Below, piece by piece: positions 15,883 to 24,425 of a DNA stretch of 43,667 nucleotides (position 1 is the first letter of the stretch; each line of letters opens with the position of its first letter). The position numbers were made by a program, and so were the translations under genes. Source of the DNA: Lentzea aerocolonigenes (GTDB lineage: Bacteria; Actinomycetota; Actinomycetes; Mycobacteriales; Pseudonocardiaceae); NCBI RefSeq assembly GCF_000955955.1, contig NZ_JYJG01000174.1, positions 1-43,667 of the forward strand, given 5' to 3'. The notes below the pieces were generated by a model. That model saw only the letters and a list, made by a program, of their open reading frames with translations, was not told the origin of the DNA and did not search any database.

Positions 15883-18735
15883 GTGGTTACCGAGTCCGTG
15901 TCCGCCGCCGAGAGGCTGCCTTTCCACGACTCCGCGCTGTCGACGCGCAAGCGCATCGACGACCTGCTCGGGCGGCTCACGCTCGACGAGCGGATCGCGA
16001 TGCTGCACCAGTACTCGCCCGCCGTGCCGCGTCTCGGCATCGCCGCGTTCCGCACTGGAAGCGAGTCGTTGCACGGTGTCGCCTGGCTGGGCCTGGCCAC
16101 CGTCTTCCCCCAGGCCGTGGGGCTGGGTGCCACGTGGGACGAGGAGCTGGTGCGCCGGGTCGCCGAGGCCACCTCGGTCGAGCAGCGGGCGTTCCACTAC
16201 CACCGCCCGACCATGATCGGCACGGGCCGGGGCCCCAACAGTCTCCAGGCGTGGGCGCCGGTGCTGAACCTGCTGCGCGACCCTCGCTGGGGCCGCAACG
16301 AGGAGGGCTACTCCGAGGACCCGGTGCACACCGCACGCATCGGCGTGGCGTTCTGCCGGGGACTGACCGGCGACCACCACCGGTTCCTGCGCACGGCCCC
16401 CGTGCTCAAGCACTTCCTGGCCTACAACAACGAGGACGACCGCTGCGTCACCTCCTCTGCGCTGCGCCCGCGCGTGTTGCAGGAGTACGACCTCGCGGCC
16501 TTCCGTCCTGTGGTGGCCTCCGGTGCCGCCACCGGCGCCATGGCCGCCTACAACCTGGTCAACGGCCGTCCGTGCCACGTGACTCCGCTCATCGAGACGG
16601 AGCTGCGCCGCTGGGCCGAGCCGACCGGGCACGAACTGTTCGTGGTCAGCGACGCCGAAGCGCCGTCCAACCTGGTCGATCCGGAGCACTACTTCGACGA
16701 CCACGCCGAGTCCCACGCCGCCGCGCTCAAGGCGGGCATCGACAGCTTCACCGACCACGGTGAGGACAGCGCGACGCCGTTCGGCAGGCTCCGCGAGGCG
16801 CTGGACCGCGGCCTGATCGACGAGGCCGACGTGAACCGCGCGGTGCGGCGCCAGCTGGAGATCCGCTTCCGCCTCGGCGAGTTCGACCCGGACCTCGACC
16901 CGTACGCGGGCATCGGTCCCGAGGTCATCGACTGCGCCGAGCACCGCGCCCTCGCGCTGCAGGCAGCGACCGAGTCGGTGGTGCTGCTGCGCAACACGGG
17001 CCTGCTGCCGCTCGACGCGACCCGCGCGCGCCGGATCGCGGTCATCGGCCCGCTCGCCGACACGTTGTGCGAGGACTGGTACAGCGGCACGCTGCCGTAC
17101 CAGGTCACGGTCGCCGACGGTCTCGAGGCGGTGCTCGGCGACCACGACGGCGAGGTGGTCGTCGCGGACGGCGCCGACCGGGTGGCCCTGCGCTCGCGGA
17201 CCAGCGGCGAACTGCTCGGCAAGACCGTGTTCGACGTCGTCGACTGGGGCGACGGGGTGCTGACCTTCCGGTCCGTCGAGAACGGGCGATACCTGAGCCT
17301 CAAGCGCGACGACGGCTCACTCGCCGCCGACCAGGAGCAGATCAAGAGCTGGGACGTCGCCGAGACGTTCCGCCTGGTGCCGGTGGACGACTCGGTGTTG
17401 TTCCAGAACGTCCTCACCGGCCGGTACGCCGTCGTCGATCCCGTCGACGGCCGGGTGAGCGTCACCGCCGAGACCCCCGACGCCGCCGAGCGCTGGGAGC
17501 ACGAACTGCTGCGCGACGGCACCGCGGAGGCGCTGGCCGCCGCCGTGTCCTCGGACGTCGCCGTGGTCGTCCTGGGCAACCACCCGCTCATCCACGGCCG
17601 CGAGACCGAGGACCGCAAGGGCATCGCGTTGCCGCCCTCCCAGGACTCCCTGCTGCGCGCGGTCGCCGGAGTGCGCCGCGAGACCGCGCTGGTCGTGATG
17701 AGCAGCTACCCCTACGCCCTCGACTGGGCGGACGAGCACCTGCCCGCCGTGGTGTGGACCTCCCACGGCGGGCAGGAGACAGGCCGCGCGCTGGCCGCCG
17801 TGCTGCTCGGCCAGGCCGAGCCGTCCGGGCGGCTGCCGCAGACCTGGTACCGCGCCGATGACGAGCTGCCGGACCCGCTCGACTACGACGTCATCAAGGC
17901 GGGGTGGACCTACCAGTACCACCGCACGCCACCGCTGTACCCGTTCGGCCACGGCCTGTCGTACACCGGCTTCGCCCACCGCGACCTGGTCCTCTCCTCC
18001 GCCACCGTCACGCAGGACGCCTCGGTGGACGTCTCGGTGACGCTGACGAACACGGGCCTGCGTCCGGGCAGCGAGGTGGTCCAGCTCTACGTCCGCGCGC
18101 TCGACGCCCGCTACGAGGCCCCGCGCCTGCGGCTGGCCGACTTCCGCAAGGTCGGGCTCGCCGCCGGGGCGAGCCGGGTGCTGACCTTCCGGCTGCCTGC
18201 CGACGCGCTCTCCCACTGGGACGTGGCGACCGGCGCGTTCACCGTCGATCCCGGCCACTACGAGGTGCTCGTCGCGCGGTCCGCGGAGAACGTCGTGCTC
18301 ACCGCGCCGCTCACGGTGGTCGGCCCGGCGCCGTCACCGCGCGCCCTCGTCGGCCACCGCGTCCTGGCCGTCGACTTCGACGACTACTCGGCCGCGACCA
18401 TCGTCGACGCCACCCGCACCACCGGTGACGCCGTCACCCCGGCCGAACCGGGGTCCGCGTCCGCGACGCTGTTGTTCCGGTCCGCCGACCTGTCCGGTGC
18501 CGTGCGGGTCGAGGCCGAGATCGCCTCGGACAACGGCGATCCGGGCGAGCGGCTGGAGTTCTGGACGGACGAGGGTCTGCTGGCGGAGATCCCGGTGCCG
18601 GCCACCGGCGGCCGTTACGAGTGGACCACCGCCTCCGCCGAGCTCGCGGTGCCGGCGGCAGGGGTCCACGACCTGCGGGTGGTCCTGCACGGCACGTTCC
18701 GGCTCACGGGTTTCCGCTTCTCCGCGACCGGCTGA
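15883..18735 (+). CDS. GH3 beta-glucosidase/beta-xylosidase with beta-trefoil insert and C-terminal CBM-like domain
   Basis: It has 950 residues from GTG 15883, with AGGGG seven bases upstream; the longer frame crosses the operator region and is not used. The N-terminal GH3 barrel has HGVAWLG, GRNEEGYSEDP, KHF and nucleophile Asp257 in VVSDAEA. The C-terminal GH3 sandwich contains GRETEDRKG with the likely acid/base and ends with a fibronectin-like domain (from about residue 710). Between the two halves of the sandwich (about 425-545) is an inserted beta-trefoil of fascin type (repeats around RSRTSGELL, ENGRYLSL and TGRYAVV). The last ~125 residues look like a CBM6/35-type jelly roll. No signal peptide is visible, so it probably acts in the cytoplasm on imported gluco-oligosaccharides despite these binding modules. 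Confidence 0.88.
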   Translation: MVTESVSAAERLPFHDSALSTRKRIDDLLGRLTLDERIAMLHQYSPAVPRLGIAAFRTGSESLHGVAWLGLATVFPQAVGLGATWDEELVRRVAEATSVEQRAFHYHRPTMIGTGRGPNSLQAWAPVLNLLRDPRWGRNEEGYSEDPVHTARIGVAFCRGLTGDHHRFLRTAPVLKHFLAYNNEDDRCVTSSALRPRVLQEYDLAAFRPVVASGAATGAMAAYNLVNGRPCHVTPLIETELRRWAEPTGHELFVVSDAEAPSNLVDPEHYFDDHAESHAAALKAGIDSFTDHGEDSATPFGRLREALDRGLIDEADVNRAVRRQLEIRFRLGEFDPDLDPYAGIGPEVIDCAEHRALALQAATESVVLLRNTGLLPLDATRARRIAVIGPLADTLCEDWYSGTLPYQVTVADGLEAVLGDHDGEVVVADGADRVALRSRTSGELLGKTVFDVVDWGDGVLTFRSVENGRYLSLKRDDGSLAADQEQIKSWDVAETFRLVPVDDSVLFQNVLTGRYAVVDPVDGRVSVTAETPDAAERWEHELLRDGTAEALAAAVSSDVAVVVLGNHPLIHGRETEDRKGIALPPSQDSLLRAVAGVRRETALVVMSSYPYALDWADEHLPAVVWTSHGGQETGRALAAVLLGQAEPSGRLPQTWYRADDELPDPLDYDVIKAGWTYQYHRTPPLYPFGHGLSYTGFAHRDLVLSSATVTQDASVDVSVTLTNTGLRPGSEVVQLYVRALDARYEAPRLRLADFRKVGLAAGASRVLTFRLPADALSHWDVATGAFTVDPGHYEVLVARSAENVVLTAPLTVVGPAPSPRALVGHRVLAVDFDDYSAATIVDATRTTGDAVTPAEPGSASATLLFRSADLSGAVRVEAEIASDNGDPGERLEFWTDEGLLAEIPVPATGGRYEWTTASAELAVPAAGVHDLRVVLHGTFRLTGFRFSATG

Positions 18736-18797
18736 GACCGGTGGCCCGTTCCTGGCGGGAGACGGGCCACCACCTCGACCTGAGGCCCCTGAGGTCG

Positions 18798-18844
18798 ATG
18801 AAGGGAACCTTCCTGCACCTGAAGTGGAGGAAGGTTCCCTTCAT
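18798..18844. repeat. 16-bp perfect hairpin, intergenic repeat and possible terminator
   Basis: ATGAAGGGAACCTTCC (18798-18813) and its exact reverse complement (18829-18844) flank a 15-base loop, between the GH3 and CE7 genes. The core 16-mer GATGAAGGGAACCTTC is found again at 43640. Without a T-run it is not a textbook terminator, but it could stop or stabilise GH3 transcripts. It may belong to a dispersed genomic repeat family. Confidence 0.6.
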
Positions 18845-18876
18845 CCACAACCGACATCCCTTCAGAAGGAGCTTCG

Positions 18877-19848
18877 ATGCCGTTGACGGACGCCAGCCTC
18901 GACGAGCTCGTCACCTACCGCCCGGACCTGCCGGCGCCACCGGACTTCGACGCCTTCTGGGACCGCACCCTCGCCGAGGCGCGCGCCGCCGGCGGTGCGG
19001 TCAAGGCGGACCGCGTCACCGACCGCCACCTGCTGCGCACGGTCGAGGTGGACGACGTCCGCTTCCCCGGCTGGAACGGCGAACCGGTGGCGGCCTGGCT
19101 GCTGCGGCCGCGCGGCGCGGAGGAACCGCTGCCCGTCGTCGTCACGTTCATCGGTTACAGCGGCGGTCGCGGCCTGCCCACCGACCACCTCTTCTTCTCG
19201 GCCGCCGGGTACGCGCAGCTCGTCGTCGACAGCCGCGGCCAGGGCCACGACACACCGGACCGGGACGCGGGCGGCGGCACCCAGTGGGCCAAGGGCTTCA
19301 TGACCCGCGGCATCAGCTCCCCCGCCGACTACTACTACCGGCGTCTCATGACCGACTGCGTCCGTGCGGTGGACGCGGTCGCCGAACTGCCCGGCCTCGA
19401 CCCGGACCGGGTCATCGTCGCTGGCGGCAGCCAGGGCGGTGGCCTGACGATCGCCGTGGCGGGGCTGACCCGCGTCGCCGCCGCGCTGCCGGACGTGCCG
19501 TTCCTGTGCCACTTCCGGCGGGCGGCGGAGATGTGCGGCGAAGGCCCGTACCAGGAGATCGCGGAGTACCTGCGCTGGCACAGCCGGCACGGCGTGGAGC
19601 CCGCCTTCTCCACACTGTCCTATTTCGACGGTGTCCACTTCGCGCGGCGGGCGACCGCACCGGCGTTGTTCAGCGTCGGGCTGATGGACCCGATCTGCCC
19701 GCCGTCCACTGTGTACGCCGCGTTCAACCACTACGGCGGCGAGGACCGGACCATGACCGTGTGGCCGTTCGCCGACCACGGCGGCGGGCACGGCTCCAAC
19801 TCGGTCGCGCAGCTGGAATGGCTGCGCGAGCGCGGCCTGGCGCCGTGA
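18877..19848 (+). CDS. CE7 acetylxylan esterase / cephalosporin C deacetylase family, cytoplasmic
   Basis: It has 323 residues; ATG 18877 has AGAAGGAG five bases upstream. This is an alpha/beta hydrolase of CE7 length with the family motifs RGQGHDTPD (from residue 120), GGSQGG with nucleophile Ser185, Asp271 in GLMDPICPPST, and the histidine in FADHGGG (His301). CE7 enzymes remove O-acetyl groups from short xylo- or other oligosaccharides and are often intracellular; no signal peptide is seen here. It follows GH3 on the same strand after the hairpin repeat. It would deacetylate imported oligosaccharides so that the exo-glycosidases can proceed, complementing the secreted CE2 esterase. Confidence 0.92.
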   Translation: MPLTDASLDELVTYRPDLPAPPDFDAFWDRTLAEARAAGGAVKADRVTDRHLLRTVEVDDVRFPGWNGEPVAAWLLRPRGAEEPLPVVVTFIGYSGGRGLPTDHLFFSAAGYAQLVVDSRGQGHDTPDRDAGGGTQWAKGFMTRGISSPADYYYRRLMTDCVRAVDAVAELPGLDPDRVIVAGGSQGGGLTIAVAGLTRVAAALPDVPFLCHFRRAAEMCGEGPYQEIAEYLRWHSRHGVEPAFSTLSYFDGVHFARRATAPALFSVGLMDPICPPSTVYAAFNHYGGEDRTMTVWPFADHGGGHGSNSVAQLEWLRERGLAP

Positions 19849-19866
19849 CGCGGTCGCCGGAGGGGC

Positions 19867-20652
19867 CTACCTCCGCGCCTGCCGGATGAACTCGCGCACC
19901 GAGGACCGCGGGTCGCCGGAGCGGACGAGTGCCTCACCGACGAGCACGACGTCCGCGCCCCACCCGTGGTACTCGGCGACGTCCTCGGGTCCGGTCACAC
20001 CGGACTCCGCGACCCGCACGACTCCGTCCGGGATGTGCGGCGACAGCTTCTGGAAGACCGCGCGGTCGACGTCCAGCGTGGTCAGGTCGCGGGCGTTCAC
20101 ACCGATGACCTCGGCGCCCAGCTCGGCCGCCCTGGCCAGCTCGTCCTCGGTGTGCACCTCGACCAGCGGGGTGAGCCCGAGCTCGAGGGCCAGGCCGTGC
20201 AGGTCCTCGAGCAGGCCGCCCGGCAGCGAGACGACCATCAGCAGAGCGAGGTCGGCGCCCCACGCCCGCGCCTCCCACAGCTGGTACGGCGTGACGATGA
20301 AGTCCTTGCGCAGCACCGGAACGGCCACTTCCGCCCGCACGGCCGCCAGGTCGTCCAGCGAGCCGCCGAACCGGCGCCGCTCGGTCAGGACGCTGATGGC
20401 CGCCGCACCGCCCGCCGAGTAGTCCGCGGCCAGGGCCGCCGGATCCGCGATCACGGCGAGGTCGCCCTTGCTGGGGCTCCTGCGCTTCACCTCGGCGATG
20501 ATCGACACGTCCGCCGACCGGAACGCGGGCAACGGGTCCAGAGCGGGCGGCGCGTCCGCCACGCGCGCCTTCAGCTCGGTCAGCCCGACCGCGCTCTCCC
20601 GTTCCGCCAGGTCCTCGCGAACACCTGCCAGGATGCCGTCCAGCACCGTCAC
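19867..20652 (-). CDS. trpC: Indole-3-glycerol phosphate synthase
   Basis: It has 261 residues from GTG 20652, with GAAGGGTGAG upstream. It is a single-domain (beta/alpha)8 enzyme converting 1-(2-carboxyphenylamino)-1-deoxyribulose 5-phosphate to indole-3-glycerol phosphate in tryptophan synthesis. Known catalytic positions are all present: Glu54 and Lys56 in [11 protein letters not shown], Lys116 in RKDFI, Glu165 in LVEVH, Asn186 in GVNARDL and Glu216 in AESGV. No other trp gene is in the window; instead it follows a methyltransferase gene by 30 bases and is probably co-transcribed with it. It could be a second trpC serving a tryptophan-derived product, or simply a dispersed copy. It is convergent with the CE7 gene, 18 bases apart. 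Confidence 0.95.
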   Translation of the reverse strand: MTVLDGILAGVREDLAERESAVGLTELKARVADAPPALDPLPAFRSADVSIIAEVKRRSPSKGDLAVIADPAALAADYSAGGAAAISVLTERRRFGGSLDDLAAVRAEVAVPVLRKDFIVTPYQLWEARAWGADLALLMVVSLPGGLLEDLHGLALELGLTPLVEVHTEDELARAAELGAEVIGVNARDLTTLDVDRAVFQKLSPHIPDGVVRVAESGVTGPEDVAEYHGWGADVVLVGEALVRSGDPRSSVREFIRQARR

Positions 20653-20682
20653 GTTCTCACCCTTCGTCCGCGGTACACGTGC

Positions 20683-21735
20683 TCACACATTCTCACGGAC
20701 CGCATGGAACAGGTGGTGCCGCACCGACGTACGCGCCCCCACCGAGAACTCCACCTTCACGGTGAAACCCGCGGCGTACAACGCGTTCCGCCACACGACC
20801 ATCGCCGGGAAGATCACTCCATCGCGGAACGCCGCGGCGAGCCGCTGGCGCGAATGCAGGAAGTGGGTCGACGTGAGCGACACCGGATCGTCCTCGGCCG
20901 GCGTGGTGAACAGGAGCTCGCCGCCGGGTGCCAGGAGATTCCGGATCCGTGCCAGCGTCTGCCCGATGTTGGCCGCGTGGTGCAGCGTGTGCCCCGCGAG
21001 GACGATGTCGGCCGTGGCGTCCGCGAAGCCCTGCGCGACGAAGTCCTCGTCGACGTCGAGGGTTTCCGAGCGCAGCGGCTGGTACCCGATGTCGGTGAAC
21101 CGGTAGTGCTCGGTCAGGTCCGGTGACTCGCGCAGCACCGCCGTGGTCAACCGCCCGGTGCCGCAGCCCAGCTCCACCACCCGGGTCCGATGCCGCCTGG
21201 TACCGGCTGCCAGCGCCACGAGGTCGGCGCAGCCCTCGTCGAGCTGCTGGGTGAACAGGGAGAGTCCTTCGCCGGCGAGCGCGCCGTGCACGGTGCTCTC
21301 CGGCGCGAGCAGCTCCGCCGCGGTGACCTCGTCCCTGAGCAGCTCCGGCAGGTGCCGGAGCGCGCGGCCGTGCAGTCGTGCGACCTCCTCGGGGATTCGC
21401 GACTGAACGTGCAGGACGTCCAGGTCCTCGGCTCCTGTGCCGGGCACTTCGCCACGCACTCGGTAGGTGTCACCGTCGAGCTCGACCACGCCGCACCTGG
21501 CCAGCGCCCCGAGCCAGCGCCGGACGAGCCATTCGTGCCGCGGGATGACACCGAGGGTCCGCGTGGTGTCGCCGATCGATCTCACCGCGCCGGACCGCAG
21601 CCGCAGTGCCGCCGCCACGGCGGCGAGGCTGACGAGGTCCAGCTGGTCGGTCGCGGACGGCTTCCGGGCAACTCGCGGATACGCCACCGGCCGATGGTTC
21701 CACGGCATCCGGGTCCGGCCGGACCGTTCCGGCAT
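20683..21735 (-). CDS. SAM-dependent methyltransferase, stand-alone NRPS/PKS-like type
   Basis: It has 350 residues from ATG 21735, preceded at some distance by GGGGAAGAAG. An in-frame GTG at 21852 has no ribosome-binding site and would run into the neighbour's promoter. The N-terminal ~105 residues are helical with a winged-helix-like segment (PRHEWLVRRWLGALARCGVV). A second helical part (LPELLRDEVTAAELL) precedes the class I SAM fold, motif I VVELGCGTGRLT at 186-197, and HTLHHAANI later. This layout resembles the methyltransferase domains embedded in nonribosomal peptide and polyketide synthases, here free-standing. The substrate is unknown. It is upstream of trpC with a 30-base gap, which suggests a link to indole metabolism, though that is inference. 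Confidence 0.75.
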   Translation of the reverse strand: MPERSGRTRMPWNHRPVAYPRVARKPSATDQLDLVSLAAVAAALRLRSGAVRSIGDTTRTLGVIPRHEWLVRRWLGALARCGVVELDGDTYRVRGEVPGTGAEDLDVLHVQSRIPEEVARLHGRALRHLPELLRDEVTAAELLAPESTVHGALAGEGLSLFTQQLDEGCADLVALAAGTRRHRTRVVELGCGTGRLTTAVLRESPDLTEHYRFTDIGYQPLRSETLDVDEDFVAQGFADATADIVLAGHTLHHAANIGQTLARIRNLLAPGGELLFTTPAEDDPVSLTSTHFLHSRQRLAAAFRDGVIFPAMVVWRNALYAAGFTVKVEFSVGARTSVRHHLFHAVRENV

Positions 21736-21895
21736 CGGCGGAACTTCTTCCCCGAACTTCTGAACCGCATCCTCCCCTGAAAGTCCTCTTCGGACTTTCC
21801 AGGAACGAATTCCGCGAAGTTCTGCCGTTCTGGCAACCGAAACGCGGCGCACGCACAGCTATCGTCCACTTCAGACGGACCAACAAGGAGTAACG

Positions 21896-22486
21896 ATGCG
21901 CACGACTGCGACGGCCTTCGCGGGCACTGTCCTGCTGGCGGCCGGACTCGCCGCCTGCTCCTCCGGCGGCGCCGCGAGCCCGGCCCCGGCCTCGACCGGG
22001 CCGAGCCCGGTGACAGGAGTCGAGGTCACCGAGCCGGCCGCCTCCGGTGCGCAGCCGCAGGGCATCACCTACGACACGAAGCGGGTTCCGGCGGGCGCGC
22101 AGATCGCGGCGTCGGCGAAGGCGGACGGCGGCCGGACCACGGTGACGCTGACGGTCACGGGTCTGCTGCCGAACACGAAGTACGGCTCGCACGTGCACAC
22201 CAAGCCGTGCGGCGCGAAGCCTGCCGACTCCGGCCCGCACTACCAGAGCAAGAAGGACCCGGTCACTCCGAGCGTCGACCCGGACTACGCCAACGCGGAC
22301 AACGAGATCTGGCTCGACTTCACCACCGACGACAAGGGCTGGGCGGCGTCCACGGCGACGGTGGGCTGGGAGTTCCGCAAGGGCGAGGCGAACTCCGTCG
22401 TGATCCACGCCGCGCACACCAGCACGGAGCACGGCAAGGCGGGCACGGCCGGCGACCGGCTGGCCTGCCTCACGCACGCCTTCTGA
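21896..22486 (+). CDS. Cu/Zn superoxide dismutase-like lipoprotein lacking the zinc site
   Basis: It has 196 residues from ATG 21896, with AAGGAG six bases upstream. The lipobox is LAAC (Cys21), followed by a Ser/Pro/Ala linker, so it is a membrane-anchored extracellular protein. The SodC fold region (about 55-195) keeps the copper ligands His99 and His101 (HVH), His115 (GPHYQ) and His171 (VVIHA), the cysteine pair 105/191 and the active-site Arg188 (GDRLAC). The loop that normally supplies zinc histidines (between 115 and 140) contains none, as in copper-only SODs. It may dispute superoxide at the cell surface. It is divergent from the methyltransferase gene and is followed by a strong terminator. 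Confidence 0.8.
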   Translation: MRTTATAFAGTVLLAAGLAACSSGGAASPAPASTGPSPVTGVEVTEPAASGAQPQGITYDTKRVPAGAQIAASAKADGGRTTVTLTVTGLLPNTKYGSHVHTKPCGAKPADSGPHYQSKKDPVTPSVDPDYANADNEIWLDFTTDDKGWAASTATVGWEFRKGEANSVVIHAAHTSTEHGKAGTAGDRLACLTHAF

Positions 22487-22527
22487 GTCGTCTGCTCGGC
22501 CCTCCCGCACCGGCATGGAGCAGACAG

Positions 22528-22561
22528 AGCGCCGTCCGCCGGATCTCCGGCGGACGGCGCT
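22528..22561. terminator. Bidirectional rho-independent-like terminator
   Basis: The stem GCGCCGTCCGCCGG (22529-22542) pairs perfectly with 22547-22560 around an ATCT loop, and an outer A-T pair makes 15 bp. It is followed by TTGCTTCTCT. It sits between the convergent SOD-like and GH12 genes and can serve both. Confidence 0.8.
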
Positions 22562-22587
22562 TGCTTCTCTCCGGTCCGTCCACCCGA

Positions 22588-23280
22588 TCAGCCGGCGGAG
22601 ACCGAGTAGCTGTTGGTGGTGAAGTTGAGGCCACCACTGGACGAGGTGATCTCGTAGCCGAACTGCACGGCGCCGACCGTCACGTCACCGAACCAGCCGC
22701 GGTTGCGGATCCAGTTCATGATCCCCTTGATGTCGACGGAGCCGGATCCCGTGTTGGACGTGCGGACGAACGAGAACACCTCGTTGCTGCCGTTGGAGCC
22801 CCGGTAGACGTTCCAGCTGTGGCCACCCACGGACACCGACGCCTGCCAGGAGCCGATCGGGCCGACCGCACCGACCTTGTTCATCCACAGCATGATCTCG
22901 TAGGCGTTGTTGTTGGCCCAGATGTCGTAGGCGGTGGTGTAGGCGCCGGCGTTGGGGTAGGAGACGTTGAAGCTGCTCGACAGGCTGCCGAGCGAGCTCA
23001 GCCTGCGGTTCACCACCTTCTCCGAATGCGGGTAGGCCTTGACCCCGCCGGTGTTCGGGTGGTTCGCCCAGACACCCCAGTTGCTGTACGAGTTCGCCCA
23101 GATCGACTGCGGGCCGTGGCCGTTGCCCCAGACGTTGTTGCGCACCGTGTAGCCGCCGTTCGACCAGGTTCCCCACCGATCCGACGAGGACCAGGCGGCC
23201 GCCAGCGCGGTGCTCGTCCCCAGCGAGACGGTCAGGACGGCCGCCATCGCGACGACGAACGCACGCATGATCTTGTTCAT
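22588..23280 (-). CDS. Secreted GH12 endo-beta-1,4-glucanase/xyloglucanase
   Basis: It has 230 residues from ATG 23280, with GGAAGGGA upstream. Residues 1-28 are a signal peptide (core FVVAMAAVLTVSL, ending TALA before AAWSS). The remaining ~200 residues are a single GH12 jelly roll with no binding module. Nucleophile Glu128 is in AYEIMLWMN and acid/base Glu210 in VQFGYEITS; NNVWG near the N-terminus is a GH12 hallmark. GH12 enzymes cleave cellulose, mixed-linkage glucan or xyloglucan. Its adjacency to a LacI regulator related to the one in the main locus suggests it belongs to the same regulon and provides a second secreted backbone-cutting enzyme. Confidence 0.93.
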   Translation of the reverse strand: MNKIMRAFVVAMAAVLTVSLGTSTALAAAWSSSDRWGTWSNGGYTVRNNVWGNGHGPQSIWANSYSNWGVWANHPNTGGVKAYPHSEKVVNRRLSSLGSLSSSFNVSYPNAGAYTTAYDIWANNNAYEIMLWMNKVGAVGPIGSWQASVSVGGHSWNVYRGSNGSNEVFSFVRTSNTGSGSVDIKGIMNWIRNRGWFGDVTVGAVQFGYEITSSSGGLNFTTNSYSVSAG

Positions 23281-23340
23281 TGATTTCCCTTCCGCACATC
23301 ATTGAACGGAATTGACGCCCGCAGTCGGGCATTCCACGCG

Positions 23341-23368
23341 ATCGAACCTAACATCGAATGCATCGAAC
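23341..23368. promoter_or_regulatory. Triple ATCGAA repeat between lacI (second copy) and GH12
   Basis: ATCGAAC (23341-23347), ATCGAAT (23353-23359) and ATCGAAC (23362-23368) lie 61-88 bases upstream of the GH12 start codon. They resemble half-sites of TCGAAGCGCTTCGA; the last two form TCGA-N5-TCGA, one base tighter than the full operator. Possibly a weak or variant regulator site for GH12. Confidence 0.35.
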
Positions 23369-23381
23369 ACAAATGCACGAA

Positions 23382-24404
23382 TTATTCGACGAATCTTCCG
23401 GAAATGCCAGAAGAAGCCGCACTGCCCGTGCGGCTCGACAACTCCGGCGGCAACAACGTCAGCGGCGGCGGCTGTTGCCCGTTCAGCTCGTCCATCAGCA
23501 ACTCGACCGCCCGCCGGCCCAGCACCTCGGCCGGCACCCGCACGCAGGTGAGCCGCATCCGCTCGGCGAGCTCGTCCTGGCAGATCGCCACCAGCGCCAG
23601 GTCGTCCGGCACCCGCCGGCCAGCGGCGTGCAGGCACTCCACCACCCAGCCCAGCGCCGCCTCGTTGTGCACCACCAGCGCCGACATCCGGGGAAGTTCA
23701 CGCAGCAGCGTCCGAACGGCCGCCCGCACCGAGTCGTACCGGTGCTCGGCCGGAAGCGCGGCCGACACGACGCCCCGGCGCATGGCCGCCGCGCCGAACC
23801 CGGCCAGGGCCCGTCGCGCGAACCCGGTGTTGCGCGCATAGGCGGCGCTCGGCGCACCGAGGAAGCCGATGCTGCGGTGCCCCAGACCGACGAGGTGCTC
23901 CACACACCGCGCTCCCGCCGCCTCGAAGTCCAGGTCGACGCAGGTGAGCCCGCCGGCCGCCGGATGTCCGATGAAGACCGCCGGGCGGCCGAGCTCGCGC
24001 ACCACGGACACGCGCTCGTCGTCCTGGCCCACGCCCATCATCAGGAACCCGTCGGCCACGGCCCCGCCGGCCACGCGACGCAGCCCGTCCGCGCCCTGGT
24101 CCGCCGTCACCAGCAACACGTCCATGCCCTGCTGACGCGCGGCGGACACCACGGCCGTGACGAAGCGCATGACCGCCGGCACGCGCACGCCCTCCCGCAG
24201 CGGCAACACCAGCGCCAGCACGTTGGTCCGGCTGTTCGCCGGCGCTCTGACTCCCGCCCGCGGGTGGTGGTAGCCCAGCGACTGGATGCTGTCCCGCACC
24301 CGCGCGCGGGTCTCGGCCGAAACCGAACGCTTTCCGGTCAGCACGTACGAAACCGTGCTGGGCGCGACGCGCGCATGTTTCGCCACGTCCACGATGGTGA
24401 CCAC
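23382..24404 (-). CDS. LacI-family transcriptional regulator (second copy)
   Basis: It has 340 residues from GTG 24404, with GGAGG seven bases upstream; the longer upstream frame crosses the operator and is rejected. The HTH TIVDVAKHARVAPSTVSYVLTG and sensor domain are closely related to the copy at 11085-12116 (for example TVSYVL, MDVLLVT, CQDELAE). In the hinge, RAPANSRT replaces RALAARRS, so the minor-groove Leu of LacI/PurR proteins is Pro here. A perfect palindromic operator lies 22 bases upstream, suggesting autoregulation. It is followed on the same strand by GH12 after 101 bases. The inducer is likely a beta-glucan or xyloglucan oligosaccharide, by context. Confidence 0.92.
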   Translation of the reverse strand: MVTIVDVAKHARVAPSTVSYVLTGKRSVSAETRARVRDSIQSLGYHHPRAGVRAPANSRTNVLALVLPLREGVRVPAVMRFVTAVVSAARQQGMDVLLVTADQGADGLRRVAGGAVADGFLMMGVGQDDERVSVVRELGRPAVFIGHPAAGGLTCVDLDFEAAGARCVEHLVGLGHRSIGFLGAPSAAYARNTGFARRALAGFGAAAMRRGVVSAALPAEHRYDSVRAAVRTLLRELPRMSALVVHNEAALGWVVECLHAAGRRVPDDLALVAICQDELAERMRLTCVRVPAEVLGRRAVELLMDELNGQQPPPLTLLPPELSSRTGSAASSGISGRFVE

Positions 24405-24425
24405 GCCGCCACCTCCGAAGGAGAA

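Noticed and set aside
21708..21852. Longer methyltransferase start at GTG 21852
   Set aside because: No ribosome-binding site precedes it and the extra 39 residues resemble non-coding translation close to the divergent SOD promoter.
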